64,000 nt of DNA, from contig NZ_CP025407.1 in assembly GCF_002847285.1 (NCBI RefSeq), positions 7,629,001 through 7,693,000 on the forward strand. Reading direction: 5' to 3'. The translations under genes and the position numbers were made by a program. Origin of the DNA: Streptomyces sp. CMB-StM0423. GTDB taxonomy: Bacteria; Actinomycetota; Actinomycetes; Streptomycetales; Streptomycetaceae. The notes beneath the pieces are model-generated. The model ran no database searches, was not told where the DNA came from, and saw nothing but the letters and a program-made list of their open reading frames with translations. Below, one piece after another: positions 42,930 to 51,594 of the stretch; positions within the stretch are counted from its first letter, which is position 1, and every line of letters starts with the position of its first letter.

Positions 42930-44322
42930 TGCGTCCGTGGCCGCCGAGGAGAAGGGGCTGGAGTTCAGCGTCGGCGACCTCTTCGTCCACCCGGTGCTGG
43001 CAGACCTGGCGGCAGCGACCGCGCCGGCCGCTCTGGTCGCCGACCCCCCGCAGCCCGCCGCAGATCCGGTTCCGGTCCCGGCCGGCACGGTGGAACGCGC
43101 GTATCCGGCCCTGCTCATCCAGACGGGAATGCTCTACGAGAGCGAGCGCGACCCGGACCGCCCGACCTACCACGTCGTGTCGGAGACGGTGCTCGACGCG
43201 CCCGGTCTCACCCCGTCCGCGCTGGCCGCGGCCCTGGCGGCGGTCACGAACGCCCAGCCGGGCCTGCGGACCGAGTTCGACCTGACGGGTGCGGACGGTC
43301 CGGTACAACTCGTCCGCGCACTTCCTGACCCGCTGCTGGAGTACGAGGACCTGTCGACGTTCGCGCCGGACGCGGCGGGCAAACGGATCGAACAGATCCG
43401 CGAGCGCGAGCGCGAGCGGCCCTTCTACCGCGACGACTTCCCTCTGTGGCGGCTGACGTGCGCCGTCCTGCCAGGGGGGCGTGCCCGGATGTTCCTGTCC
43501 CACCACCACGCCCTGCTCGACGGCTGGAGCGTGTCGGTCTTCTTCGACCAGATCCTGGCCGCCTTGCGCGGCACCGGGGTTGCTGCGCCCGTCGACGTCT
43601 GCAGGCTTGCGGCGGAGGCCGAGGCGGAGGCCCTCGCCTCGGAGGAGTCGGCGGCGTACTGGTCCGGCATGACCCGGCAGTGGCGGGCGCTGACCGTGCC
43701 GGAGCGGCGCCGGCAGGACGGGGAGCCGGCCCTGTGGTCGGCGACCTACTCCATCGACGGGCGCCTGCGGGAGGACATCGGCCGGGCCTGCGCGGCATGG
43801 AGGTGTTCGCCCAAGCAGTTGTTCCTCGCGGCGCACCTGCGCGCCCTTGAGCTGGGCGCCGGCCCGGGTACGCCGCGTCCGGGGACGCTCGCCGTGGCCA
43901 ACGCCCGGCCGGAAGCGTGGGACACCCACCTGGCCGTCGGTGTGTTTCTCAACGCGGTGCCGGTTCTCCCGCCCGCCGAAGGCGCCTCGTGGCGCGAGCG
44001 GGTCACGCACGTGGCGGCTGCCGAGCTGGAGATGCTGGAGCACCGGCACTTCCCCTTCGCCGCTATGCGCAGCCGGTTCGGGCTGCCGGCCCCCACGACC
44101 TGGTTCACCTACACGGACTTCGCCGCGACCAGCATGGCCGACTTCATCGCCACGGTGACCGACCACACCGTCACGGAGCTTCCGCTCACGGTCAGCGTCG
44201 TGGACGACGGCCTGATGGTTGACGGTTCGAGCGACCACTTCACGGCCGCGGAAGTCGCCGATGTCGTGCACGGGTACGCGGAATGCCTGCGGGAGGCTGT
44301 GGGGGAAGCGACTGCCGAGTGA
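41212..44322 (+). CDS. NRPS protein, A-PCP-C
   Basis: This 1036-residue protein starts at ATG 41212 after GGGGTGGTG. The A domain is 1-520 (YTSGSSGEPKG, LYGITETT, RTGDE, LRGFRIELGE, LTANGKLDR), PCP 535-610 (FFTIGGDSMTAL), C domain 625-1036 (SHHHALLDGWS, intact HHxxxDG). My by-eye specificity code is D-F-W-S-V-G-L-V-H-K, close to known threonine codes of the DFW-N-(I/V)-G-M-V-H-K type. The first ~300 codons are G/T-rich and duplicated in the next gene; the switch to normal codon use is just after the A5 motif. With C at the end it should pass its aminoacyl or peptidyl group to the following A-PCP protein. Confidence 0.92.
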   Translation: MGSVVVPSLVAVWGERAAGSVAVSGAGGVLSYGELVRRADGLARSLVGRGVRRGEVVGVCMGRGVDVVVGLLAVMRAGGAYLPLDPGYPGERLRFMVRDSGVRFVVVDDDVRGGVGAELSNDAELVGVSGGEADTDVVLPEVGVDDLAYVIYTSGSSGEPKGVGVEHGSVARLFDRVGEWFGWSRDDVWSCFHSVGFDFSVWEVWGALTSGGRVELVSYEDSRDPVAFRRLLGERGVSVASLTPSALLRLMPFLSGEGVPGGLRHVVLGGEAVRAGQIAGLLERSVGERPRVWNLYGITETTVHASVRELTAADVDGEGSPIGRPLSDLAFAVVDAKVGDVAVGAEVAELPVGEPGELWISGAGVARGYVNRPELTVKRFVDATVGGVSARWYRTGDEVVATSGASGVEFAYVGRLDRQVQLRGFRIELGEVEAALAAHGGIDAAVVELLDGEADGDGPALAAFVTEAAGSVGGVGTFEDVRDWLSGRLPQHMLPSSVSVVESLPLTANGKLDRAALRDLAVQPLPTRDSGDQPVTDTERLLAGIWSQVLRTDSVGRNDHFFTIGGDSMTALRASVAAEEKGLEFSVGDLFVHPVLADLAAATAPAALVADPPQPAADPVPVPAGTVERAYPALLIQTGMLYESERDPDRPTYHVVSETVLDAPGLTPSALAAALAAVTNAQPGLRTEFDLTGADGPVQLVRALPDPLLEYEDLSTFAPDAAGKRIEQIRERERERPFYRDDFPLWRLTCAVLPGGRARMFLSHHHALLDGWSVSVFFDQILAALRGTGVAAPVDVCRLAAEAEAEALASEESAAYWSGMTRQWRALTVPERRRQDGEPALWSATYSIDGRLREDIGRACAAWRCSPKQLFLAAHLRALELGAGPGTPRPGTLAVANARPEAWDTHLAVGVFLNAVPVLPPAEGASWRERVTHVAAAELEMLEHRHFPFAAMRSRFGLPAPTTWFTYTDFAATSMADFIATVTDHTVTELPLTVSVVDDGLMVDGSSDHFTAAEVADVVHGYAECLREAVGEATAE

Positions 44323-44358
44323 GGTGAAAGCACGCCGTCGTATCGACGGCTCGATGTG

Positions 44359-46125
44359 AGCAGTGGTTTCTGTGCGTTGGTCGGGTTGTTGACCCGGGGT
44401 GATTTTGGGGTGGTGTGTGATGGGCAGCGTGGTTGTGCCGTCGTTGGTGGCGGTGTGGGGTGAGCGGGCTGCGGGTTCGGTGGCGGTGTCGGGTGCTGGT
44501 GGGGTGTTGTCGTATGGGGAGTTGGTGAGGCGTGCGGATGGGCTTGCCCGGTCGTTGGTGGGGCGGGGGGTTCGTCGGGGTGAGGTTGTGGGTGTGTGTA
44601 TGGGGCGTGGTGTGGATGTGGTGGTGGGGCTTTTGGCGGTGATGCGCGCGGGGGGTGCGTATCTGCCGTTGGATCCGGGTTATCCGGGTGAGCGTCTGCG
44701 GTTTATGGTGCGGGATTCCGGGGTGCGTTTCGTGGTGGTCGATGATGACGTCCGTGGTGGTGTGGGTGCGGAGTTGTCGAACGACGCGGAGCTGATTGGG
44801 GTTGCGGATGGTGTTTCCGGTGATGGGGTGGTGTTGCCGGAGGTCGGTGTGGGGGATCTGGCGTATGTGATTTATACGTCGGGGTCTTCGGGGGAGCCGA
44901 AGGGGGTGGGGGTGGAGCATGGTTCGGTGGCGCGGTTGTTTGATCGGGTGGGGGAGTGGTTTGGCTGGTCGCGGGATGATGTGTGGTCGTGTTTTCACTC
45001 GGTGGGGTTTGATTTCTCGGTGTGGGAGGTCTGGGGTGCGTTGACTTCTGGTGGCCGGGTGGAGTTGGTGTCGTATGAGGACAGTCGTGATCCGGTGGCG
45101 TTTCGGCGGTTGTTGGGTGAGCGGGGGGTGTCGGTGGCGAGTTTGACGCCGTCGGCGTTGTTGCGGTTGATGCCGTTTTTGTCCGGTGAGGGTGTGCCGG
45201 GTGGTTTGCGGCATGTGGTGCTGGGTGGTGAGGCGGTTCGTGCGGGGCAGATCGCGGGGTTGCTTGAGCGTTCGGTGGGTGAGCGGCCGCGGGTGTGGAA
45301 CTTGTACGGGATTACGGAGGCGACGGTGCACGCCTCCGTTCGCGAGCTGACTGCTGCTGATGTGGACGGGGAAGGCAGCCCGATCGGCCGGCCCTTGAGC
45401 GACCTGGCATTTGCCGTGGTGGACCCCGGCATCGGAGAAGTCGGTGACAGGGCGGAGATCAAGGAACTACCCGTGGGGGAGCCCGGCGAGTTGTGGATTT
45501 CGGGCGCCGGCGTGGCGCGGGGTTACGTGAATCGGCCCGAGCTGACCGGCCATCGGTTCGTCGAGGCAACTGTCGGGGGCCTGCCGGGGCGTTGGTATCG
45601 CACAGGGGACGAGGTGCGGGCCGTCCCCGGGGCGGCGACGGAGTTCGCGTACGTGGGTCGGCTGGACCGTCAGGTGCAGTTGCGGGGCTTCCGGATCGAG
45701 TTGGGTGAGGTGGAAGCGGCCCTGGCTGCCCACGGCGGAATCGGCACGGCTGTGGTCGAGTTGACCGACGATGGTGAGGGTCCGGCCCTGGCGGCGTTCG
45801 TCACCGAGGCGGCCGGGAGCGTCGGGGGTGTGGGCACGTTCGAGGATGTCCGTGACTGGCTGTCCGGCAGGCTGCCGCAGCACATGCTCCCGTCTTCCGT
45901 TTCGGTCGTCGAGTCTCTGCCGTTGACGGCGAACGGCAAGCTCGACCGCGCCGCCCTGCGCGACCTCGCCGTGCAGCCGCTGCCCACCCGCGACAGCGGT
46001 GACCAGCCGGTCACCGACACCGAACGGCTCCTGGCCGGTATCTGGTCCCAGGTCCTCCGCACCGACTCCGTCGGCCGCAACGACCACTTCTTCACCATCG
46101 GCGGCGACTCCATGACCGCACTGCG
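44359..46125 (+). repeat. Direct repeat copy 2: leader, A domain, start of PCP
   Basis: This is the second copy of 41152-42929, including 61 bp before the ATG. The same G/T-ending codon island is present to about 45320. The identity ends within the PCP, right after the active-site GGDSMTAL codons, at 46125. Confidence 0.9.
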
Positions 46126-46261
46126 ACTGGTCGCCACGATCAGCAAGACCGTGGGCACCCGGGTCGGCATCGCGACGCTCTACCGGAACTCGACGGTCGC
46201 AGAGCTGGCCGCGTGGGTCGACGCCGCGCTGGAGAAGAAGGCCGCGGTCGCCGAGCGGTGA
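44420..46261 (+). CDS. NRPS protein, A-PCP
   Basis: This 613-residue protein has an A domain (1-515) and PCP (530-605, FFTIGGDSMTALRLV), paralogous to the preceding gene. The eight pocket positions I can read are identical (D-F-W-S-V-G-L-V-H-K), so the same threonine-like residue should be activated. The PCP C-terminal part (TISKTVGTRVGIATLYRNST) differs from the sibling, marking the repeat boundary. The stop overlaps the GTG of the next NRPS gene (GTGA). Confidence 0.92.
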   Translation: MGSVVVPSLVAVWGERAAGSVAVSGAGGVLSYGELVRRADGLARSLVGRGVRRGEVVGVCMGRGVDVVVGLLAVMRAGGAYLPLDPGYPGERLRFMVRDSGVRFVVVDDDVRGGVGAELSNDAELIGVADGVSGDGVVLPEVGVGDLAYVIYTSGSSGEPKGVGVEHGSVARLFDRVGEWFGWSRDDVWSCFHSVGFDFSVWEVWGALTSGGRVELVSYEDSRDPVAFRRLLGERGVSVASLTPSALLRLMPFLSGEGVPGGLRHVVLGGEAVRAGQIAGLLERSVGERPRVWNLYGITEATVHASVRELTAADVDGEGSPIGRPLSDLAFAVVDPGIGEVGDRAEIKELPVGEPGELWISGAGVARGYVNRPELTGHRFVEATVGGLPGRWYRTGDEVRAVPGAATEFAYVGRLDRQVQLRGFRIELGEVEAALAAHGGIGTAVVELTDDGEGPALAAFVTEAAGSVGGVGTFEDVRDWLSGRLPQHMLPSSVSVVESLPLTANGKLDRAALRDLAVQPLPTRDSGDQPVTDTERLLAGIWSQVLRTDSVGRNDHFFTIGGDSMTALRLVATISKTVGTRVGIATLYRNSTVAELAAWVDAALEKKAAVAER

Positions 46262-49200
46262 CCGGTCACCCGCAGCCCGCATGGCTGGCCGACCTGGCCC
46301 GGACAAGCCTGTCGGTGTCGGGCGCCGAGTACATCAGCGACGCGCAGTTGGCCACCACGACCTTCATCGGTCTGGGCGGCGACTCCCTGCGCGCCCTGTC
46401 CATCATCGGCAACGCCGCCAAGCGGGGCGTCCGGCTACGGTTTGCCGACCTGCTCGCCGACGTACCGCTCGCGCTGGTCCTGGACAAGGCGCTGGCGGGG
46501 CAGCCGGCGGACGGGCCCCGCGCCGCTGCCCGGCCGGCCGAACAGCCAGAGGGACCCGTCCCGGCAGACTCGGCGTCCTCCATGCAGGAGGGCCTGTGGC
46601 TGGGGAACCGTATCCTGGGCGACGCGCCCTATCGGCTGGTGTTCGCCTGCCACCTCACCGGCGGGCTGCGCCCGGATCTTCTGGAGCGGGCGATCCGGCA
46701 GACCGCGCGCCGGCACGACGGTCTGCGGACGGTCTTCCCGGTTCCGGGCGGGCGCATCACCCGGAAGGTGACCGACGTCGAACCGACGCTGGAGCACCTT
46801 CCGTACGGTTCGGTCGGTGCCCTCGCGGAGCAGATGGGCGGTGAGCCGTTCGATCTCGCCCGCCACCCGCCGATCCGCTTCGCACTCGCATCGGCGGGTG
46901 CCCGGCGCCATGTCCTCGTGCTCGCCGCGCACCACATTCTGCTGGACGGCTGGAGCGTCGCGCTCGTCCTGCGGGAGATCTTCGCCCGGTACGATGCGCT
47001 CGCCGCCGGCGAGGAGTACGCGCCCGGCCCGGCGGTCCAGGCCGACACCCACGACACACTGCTGCGCCGGCAGCGCACCGAGGGCGTCCACGCCGTACAG
47101 CTCGACTTCTGGAAGCGGCAACTGGACGGCGTGCCCCATTCGTTGGAGCTGCCCTCGAACAAGCCGCGGGCACCGCGGCGCGACACCCGCGGCACTCGCG
47201 CTCCCGTGGATCTGTGCCGCGAGCTGACCGGGCGCGTGCGGTCCGCCGCGGCGTCCGCCGGGATCACGACGACCGCGTTCATGCTGGCCGCGCTCGGGCT
47301 GACGGCGGCCCGGCACGCCGACGTGGAACAGCTCGTCGTCGGGATGCCGGTCGCCGGCCGCCCGCCGGAGCTGGCGGAGCTGGTCGGTCTCACCGTGAAC
47401 CTTCTTCCCGTACGTGTCGACGTCCCGCCCGATGCCGTCGTCGCGGACTACCTCGCTGCTGTGCACCAGAGCCTGGTCGCGAGCCTCGACAACGACGCGG
47501 TGCCGTTCGCGGACATCGTCCATTCGCTCGGCATCGTCAGCTCCGCCCGCCAGCACCCGCTGGTACAGATCGCGTTGGGTGTGCACCACGACGTGGTTCC
47601 CGCCGCGATCCCGTCCCGGTTCCTCGACATCGCGGTGGAGGAAGGCCACGGCGGCGGCTCGCAGTACGACCTCGAACTGTTCCTGGATCGTGCGGAGCCG
47701 ACGCTGGCGGGCCACCTGGAGTACGCCACCGGCGTCTGGGACGCACGCGACGCCGCCGGATTCGTCGCCGGCTGGCGGGAGGCGCTGTCCGCGCTGTCGG
47801 ACGACCCGGGCGCGCGGCTCGGCTCGATCAGGTGCGTCGACGCCGCCGGGCGGGCCCGGCTGGCCGCCCTCGCCTCCGGTGCGGCGGACGAGGCGGACGA
47901 CGGCGCGGGCTCGCTCGACGACCGGTTTCGCGCCCAGGTGGCGCGTACCCCCGACGCCCCGGCCGTACGGGAAGGGGACGTCACGCTCAGCTACGCGGAC
48001 CTCGACCGGACCGTGAGCACGCAGGCCGACTTCCTGCGGCAGGCCGGCGTACACCCCGGTGATCGGGTGCTCGTGGCGTGCCCGCCCTCCGTCGCCGAGG
48101 TGGTGGCCGTGCTCGGTGTCGTCCGCAGCGGCGCGGCCTACTGCGGCCTGGACAGTCAGGCTCCGGCGGCGCGGACCGAGCGGATCCTGAAGATCCTCCG
48201 TCCCCGCGCCGTACTCGGCGCGGGTGGCGAGTCCCTGGCAGCCCGGGCCGGCGGACGGGCCGTACCGACGTGGCAACCGGACTGGCGCACGGGACCTCCG
48301 GCCGACGACGTGCAGCCCGAGCCGGCCGGCCCGGCCGAGCAGTTGGCCTACGTCGCCTTCACCTCGGGCTCCACCGGCGGCCCGAAGGGGGTTTGCGTCC
48401 CCCACCGCGGTGTCCAGCGCCTGGTCGCAGGGCTGTCCCGGTACGCCGCCGTGGGGCCGGGCGACCGCGTGCTCCGGATGTCACCGCTCTCCTTCGACGC
48501 GTCGACGCTCGAAATCTGGGGCGCCCTGCTGACCGGTGCCACCGTGGAGATCGGACCGGACGACCTCGCCGACCCGAACGACCTGGGCCTGTTCCTCAGC
48601 GACCGCGGGGTCACGGTGGCGTGGTTCACCGCCGGGCTGTTCCGGCTGCTCGTGGACTTCGCCCTCGACCGGCTCGGCGGGCTGCGCACGCTCCTGACCG
48701 GCGGCGACGTCGTTTCGGCTACGCACGTGCGGGCCGTGCTCGACCGGCATCCGGGGCTCGCGGTCGTCAACGGCTACGGACCGACGGAGAACACGACGTT
48801 CACGACCGTGCACCGGATGCTCCGCGCCGCCGACGTGGCCGACCCGGTGCCGATCGGCCGGCCGGTGGCGGGGACGGGGATCCACATCCTCGACGCGCGG
48901 CACCGGGAGGTCCCGCCCGGCGCCGTCGGCGAGCTGTACGCCTCGGGCGCCGGACTTGCGGCGGGCTACCTCGGTGACCCGGAACGTACCGCCGCCGCGT
49001 TCGGGGAGTTCTGCCCCGACCTGCCGTACCGCCTCTACCGGACCGGCGACCTGGTGCGGCTGGACGCCGACGGCAACGTGCGGTTCCTCGGCCGGCGCGA
49101 CCACCAGGTCAAGGTGCGTGGATTCCGCATCGAGCCGGACGAGGTCCGCTCGGCGGTCATCAGTGCGTCCGCCGGCGGAGTCGCCGACTGCCTCGTCCTC

Positions 49201-49443
49201 GCCGCGGGGAGCGACAGCGCGGACAAGCAGCTCGTGGCGGCGGTGGTGCCCGCCGCCGGCGCGGCGAAACCCGATCTGGCCGCGCTGGTCGAGGAGTTGG
49301 GGGCCGTGTTGCCCGCGTACATGGTGCCGAGGAAGTGGACCGTGCTGAGCACGCTGCCGGTGACGCCCAACGGCAAGATCGACCGCGAGGCGATAGTGCG
49401 CCGGGCGGCGACGCCGGCGGGCCCGGGCGTGCAGCAGTCGTAG
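46258..49443 (+). CDS. NRPS protein with permuted order PCP-C-A
   Basis: This 1061-residue protein starts at GTG 46258. It opens with a PCP (FIGLGGDSLRAL, residues 20-80), then a condensation domain 95-520 (AAHHILLDGWSVAL), then an adenylation domain 540-1061 (FTSGSTGGPKG, NGYGPTEN, YRTGDLVRLD, RGFRIEPDE, TPNGKIDRE) and stops without a following PCP. The by-eye code D-A-L-W-L-G-G-T-F-K resembles valine codes. The terminal A domain must load a carrier elsewhere: its own leading PCP, or the A-less PCP before the reductase in 29397-33962, are candidates. It is followed 12 bp later by the SagB-type gene. Confidence 0.92.
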   Translation: MTGHPQPAWLADLARTSLSVSGAEYISDAQLATTTFIGLGGDSLRALSIIGNAAKRGVRLRFADLLADVPLALVLDKALAGQPADGPRAAARPAEQPEGPVPADSASSMQEGLWLGNRILGDAPYRLVFACHLTGGLRPDLLERAIRQTARRHDGLRTVFPVPGGRITRKVTDVEPTLEHLPYGSVGALAEQMGGEPFDLARHPPIRFALASAGARRHVLVLAAHHILLDGWSVALVLREIFARYDALAAGEEYAPGPAVQADTHDTLLRRQRTEGVHAVQLDFWKRQLDGVPHSLELPSNKPRAPRRDTRGTRAPVDLCRELTGRVRSAAASAGITTTAFMLAALGLTAARHADVEQLVVGMPVAGRPPELAELVGLTVNLLPVRVDVPPDAVVADYLAAVHQSLVASLDNDAVPFADIVHSLGIVSSARQHPLVQIALGVHHDVVPAAIPSRFLDIAVEEGHGGGSQYDLELFLDRAEPTLAGHLEYATGVWDARDAAGFVAGWREALSALSDDPGARLGSIRCVDAAGRARLAALASGAADEADDGAGSLDDRFRAQVARTPDAPAVREGDVTLSYADLDRTVSTQADFLRQAGVHPGDRVLVACPPSVAEVVAVLGVVRSGAAYCGLDSQAPAARTERILKILRPRAVLGAGGESLAARAGGRAVPTWQPDWRTGPPADDVQPEPAGPAEQLAYVAFTSGSTGGPKGVCVPHRGVQRLVAGLSRYAAVGPGDRVLRMSPLSFDASTLEIWGALLTGATVEIGPDDLADPNDLGLFLSDRGVTVAWFTAGLFRLLVDFALDRLGGLRTLLTGGDVVSATHVRAVLDRHPGLAVVNGYGPTENTTFTTVHRMLRAADVADPVPIGRPVAGTGIHILDARHREVPPGAVGELYASGAGLAAGYLGDPERTAAAFGEFCPDLPYRLYRTGDLVRLDADGNVRFLGRRDHQVKVRGFRIEPDEVRSAVISASAGGVADCLVLAAGSDSADKQLVAAVVPAAGAAKPDLAALVEELGAVLPAYMVPRKWTVLSTLPVTPNGKIDREAIVRRAATPAGPGVQQS

Positions 49444-49455
49444 GGGAGGGGAATC

Positions 49456-50880
49456 GTGGAAACGCTGGCAGAGACATTCCACCGGCTGACGGCCTACGCC
49501 ACCGACCGGCACTGGCTGGAGCCGGTCGACGACGACCGGGTGCGTCAGGACTTCATCCCGCTGCTGCCGGAAACACGGCCGCCGCAGTCCAAGGAGTATC
49601 CGCAGCACCTGCCGCGGGTGGCGCTGCCGGCTGCGGCCGGTGCCCCGGTGGCGGCGGCACCGCTGCTCGGCGGCAGCGATGTGGCCGGGACGCCGGCGGG
49701 CCGGCCCCCGGGCCTTGCGGACCTGTCCGTGACGCTCGCCCGGTGCGCCGGCGTCAAAAGCCGCTCTCCGCGCTCCGGCGAGTACTACCGGGCCGCCGGC
49801 TCGGCGGGCAACCGGCACCCGTACGAGGTGTACGTCAGCGCCCGCGGCGTCGGCGGCCTCACCGACGGCGTCTGGCACTACGACCCGCGCGCCCACGCGC
49901 TCACGCTGATCGGACCGCCGGCGGCAGGCGACGCGACGACTCTCGTCGTCAGCGGCGTGCCGTGGCGGAGCTGTTGGCGCTACAGCGAGCGCGGCTATCG
50001 GCACGTCGGCTGGGACTGCGGGGGCGTCGCGGCGCACGCGGTGCTTGCGGCGTCGGCGCAGGGCCTGCCCGCGCGCGTGGAGACCGCCTTCGACGACGCG
50101 GCGGTCGGCCGCCTGATCGGGGCGCGGGCGCCCGAGGAGTTCCCGATGGTGCTGATCGTGCTGGGCGACGGTGCCCCCGCCGTGGCTGGCGGAGAGAACA
50201 CCGCCCCGGGGGACCTCGGTGCGGGCGCGGAGGAGTTCCCGCTGGTGGCCGCGGTCCACGAGGCGGGAAGCCTGCGCGGGGCGGCGGAGGTCGAGGACTG
50301 GCGCCGCGGCCGGGCGGGCGGTCGTCCGGGCGCCCGGGCGGCGGTGCGGGTTCCCGACGAGGCCGGCGACCGGACGCTTGAGCTGCTGGTGAACGGCCGG
50401 CGTACCACGCGCCGGCTCGATGGCGCGGCCGTCGTCCCGCAGACCGCGGCCCGGTGGATCACCGACGTGGCCGCGGGGGCGATGCCGGGGGACGCGGGCA
50501 CGCTGCACGAGGTACGGCTCGCAGCGCACGGCGTCGCGGAGTCGGCCCCCGGCGTGTACTGCCGCGCATCCGGCGGCCTGGAGCGTACGGCGTCCACCGC
50601 CCGGGACGCGACGTACCGGGCCTGCCTGAACCAGGAGCCCGGCCGCGACGCCGCCGCCGTGGTCTTCCTGACCCCGGCGCCCGGGCCCGCTATCGCCCCC
50701 GACGCGCGCACCTACCGCGCGTCGCTGCTCTCGGCCGGCTTCGCGCTGAGCCGGGTCTACCTCGCGGTCACGGCGCTGCGGCTCGCCTGCAGCGGCCTCA
50801 CGTTCGTCGACTCGGAACTGCGCGCCGCGGTCGGAGCCCAGGACGCCCTGGCCGCCATCGCCGTCGGCGTGGAGCGCTGA
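49456..50880 (+). CDS. SagB/ThcOx-type FMN dehydrogenase
   Basis: This 474-residue protein contains two nitroreductase-like halves: SPRSGEYYRAAGSAGNRHPYEVYV with WHYDPRAHAL, then DRTLELLVNGRRTTRRLDG and CLNQEPGRDAAAVVFL. Nitroreductase-fold dehydrogenases of this kind oxidise azolines to azoles in thiazole/oxazole-modified peptides, and related Ox domains work in NRPS lines. The condensation domains here keep HHxxxDG and no heterocyclisation (DxxxxD) domain is seen, so a simple azoline substrate is not obvious; alpha,beta-desaturation is an alternative. Start GTG 49456 follows GGGGAGGGG. Confidence 0.8.
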   Translation: METLAETFHRLTAYATDRHWLEPVDDDRVRQDFIPLLPETRPPQSKEYPQHLPRVALPAAAGAPVAAAPLLGGSDVAGTPAGRPPGLADLSVTLARCAGVKSRSPRSGEYYRAAGSAGNRHPYEVYVSARGVGGLTDGVWHYDPRAHALTLIGPPAAGDATTLVVSGVPWRSCWRYSERGYRHVGWDCGGVAAHAVLAASAQGLPARVETAFDDAAVGRLIGARAPEEFPMVLIVLGDGAPAVAGGENTAPGDLGAGAEEFPLVAAVHEAGSLRGAAEVEDWRRGRAGGRPGARAAVRVPDEAGDRTLELLVNGRRTTRRLDGAAVVPQTAARWITDVAAGAMPGDAGTLHEVRLAAHGVAESAPGVYCRASGGLERTASTARDATYRACLNQEPGRDAAAVVFLTPAPGPAIAPDARTYRASLLSAGFALSRVYLAVTALRLACSGLTFVDSELRAAVGAQDALAAIAVGVER

Positions 50881-50976
50881 GCACGTGCGGGAAACGGAGC
50901 GGAAGAACCGCACGGAGCCGGGCCTTCACCCGCGCCCGCGGTGCGGCCACGGCGACCGACAGGCGGTTGATCAGTC

Positions 50977-51543
50977 ATGACGACACTTCTCACGCGGGCC
51001 GAACTTGAGGCAGGGCTCGATCACATCCGCGCATCGCCCATGGAGAGCGGCACCCTGGAGATGATCGTCCGCCGCCCCGAGGTCGGGGAGCGGGAGATGC
51101 TCGACGAGGGGGTGCTCGACCTCTCCGAGGGACTGGTCGGCGACATGTGGCAGCGGCGCGGCAGCCGCGACAAGATCACCGGCGATCCCGACGTCGACCG
51201 GCAGATCACGGTGATGAACGCCCGCTGCGCGGCGCTGGTGGCCCGGGACCGCGGGCGCTGGCCGCTCGCCGGCGATCAGCTCTACGTCGACCTCGACCTG
51301 AGCGTCGCGAACATCCCCCCGGGGACACGGCTGCAGATCGGGTCGGCGGTCATCGAGGCGACGACCGAGCTGCACCTCGGGTGCAGCAAGTTCCAGACGC
51401 GCTTCGGATGGAGTGCGGTGCTGTTCGTCAACTCGCGGGTCGGGCGGGAGCTGCGCCTGCGCGGTATGAGCGCGAAGATCGTGACCGGGGGTGTGGTCCG
51501 TACGGGCGACAAGGTGCACGTGGCCGTCGACGGGGAGTTCTGA
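50977..51543 (+). CDS. MOSC-domain protein
   Basis: This 188-residue protein starts at ATG 50977. It has the all-beta MOSC fold, with the conserved cysteine in TTELHLGCSKFQTRFG, and strands DQLYVDLDLSVANIPPGTRL and IVTGGVVRTGDKVHV. MOSC domains bind sulfur or metal-sulfur (molybdenum cofactor) species; stand-alone members reduce N-hydroxylated compounds or move sulfur. In a cluster with an N-oxygenase, a role in N-hydroxyl chemistry or detoxification is an attractive inference. It ends the second rightward unit. Confidence 0.8.
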   Translation: MTTLLTRAELEAGLDHIRASPMESGTLEMIVRRPEVGEREMLDEGVLDLSEGLVGDMWQRRGSRDKITGDPDVDRQITVMNARCAALVARDRGRWPLAGDQLYVDLDLSVANIPPGTRLQIGSAVIEATTELHLGCSKFQTRFGWSAVLFVNSRVGRELRLRGMSAKIVTGGVVRTGDKVHVAVDGEF

Positions 51544-51557
51544 CCGCCGGTCGGGCG

Positions 51558-51588
51558 GGAGGCGGGGCGCCGGGGGCGCCGCGCCTCC
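51558..51588. terminator. Bidirectional hairpin between MOSC and KAS III genes
   Basis: GGAGGCGGGGCGCC (51558-51571) pairs with 51575-51588 over 13 of 14 positions, loop GGG. It sits in the 51-bp gap between two convergent stops. Confidence 0.7.
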
Positions 51589-51594
51589 TGCGGC

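Noticed and set aside
44240..45331. Minus-strand frame rich in His, Pro, Thr and Arg opposite the G/T-rich A domain
   Set aside because: The odd residues simply reflect the complement of G/T-rich codons (CAC, CCC, ACC); it recurs in both repeat copies as an artefact.
41212..49443. Heterocyclisation (Cy) domain that would explain the SagB-type dehydrogenase
   Set aside because: All condensation domains show HHxxxD; no DxxxxD motif was found.
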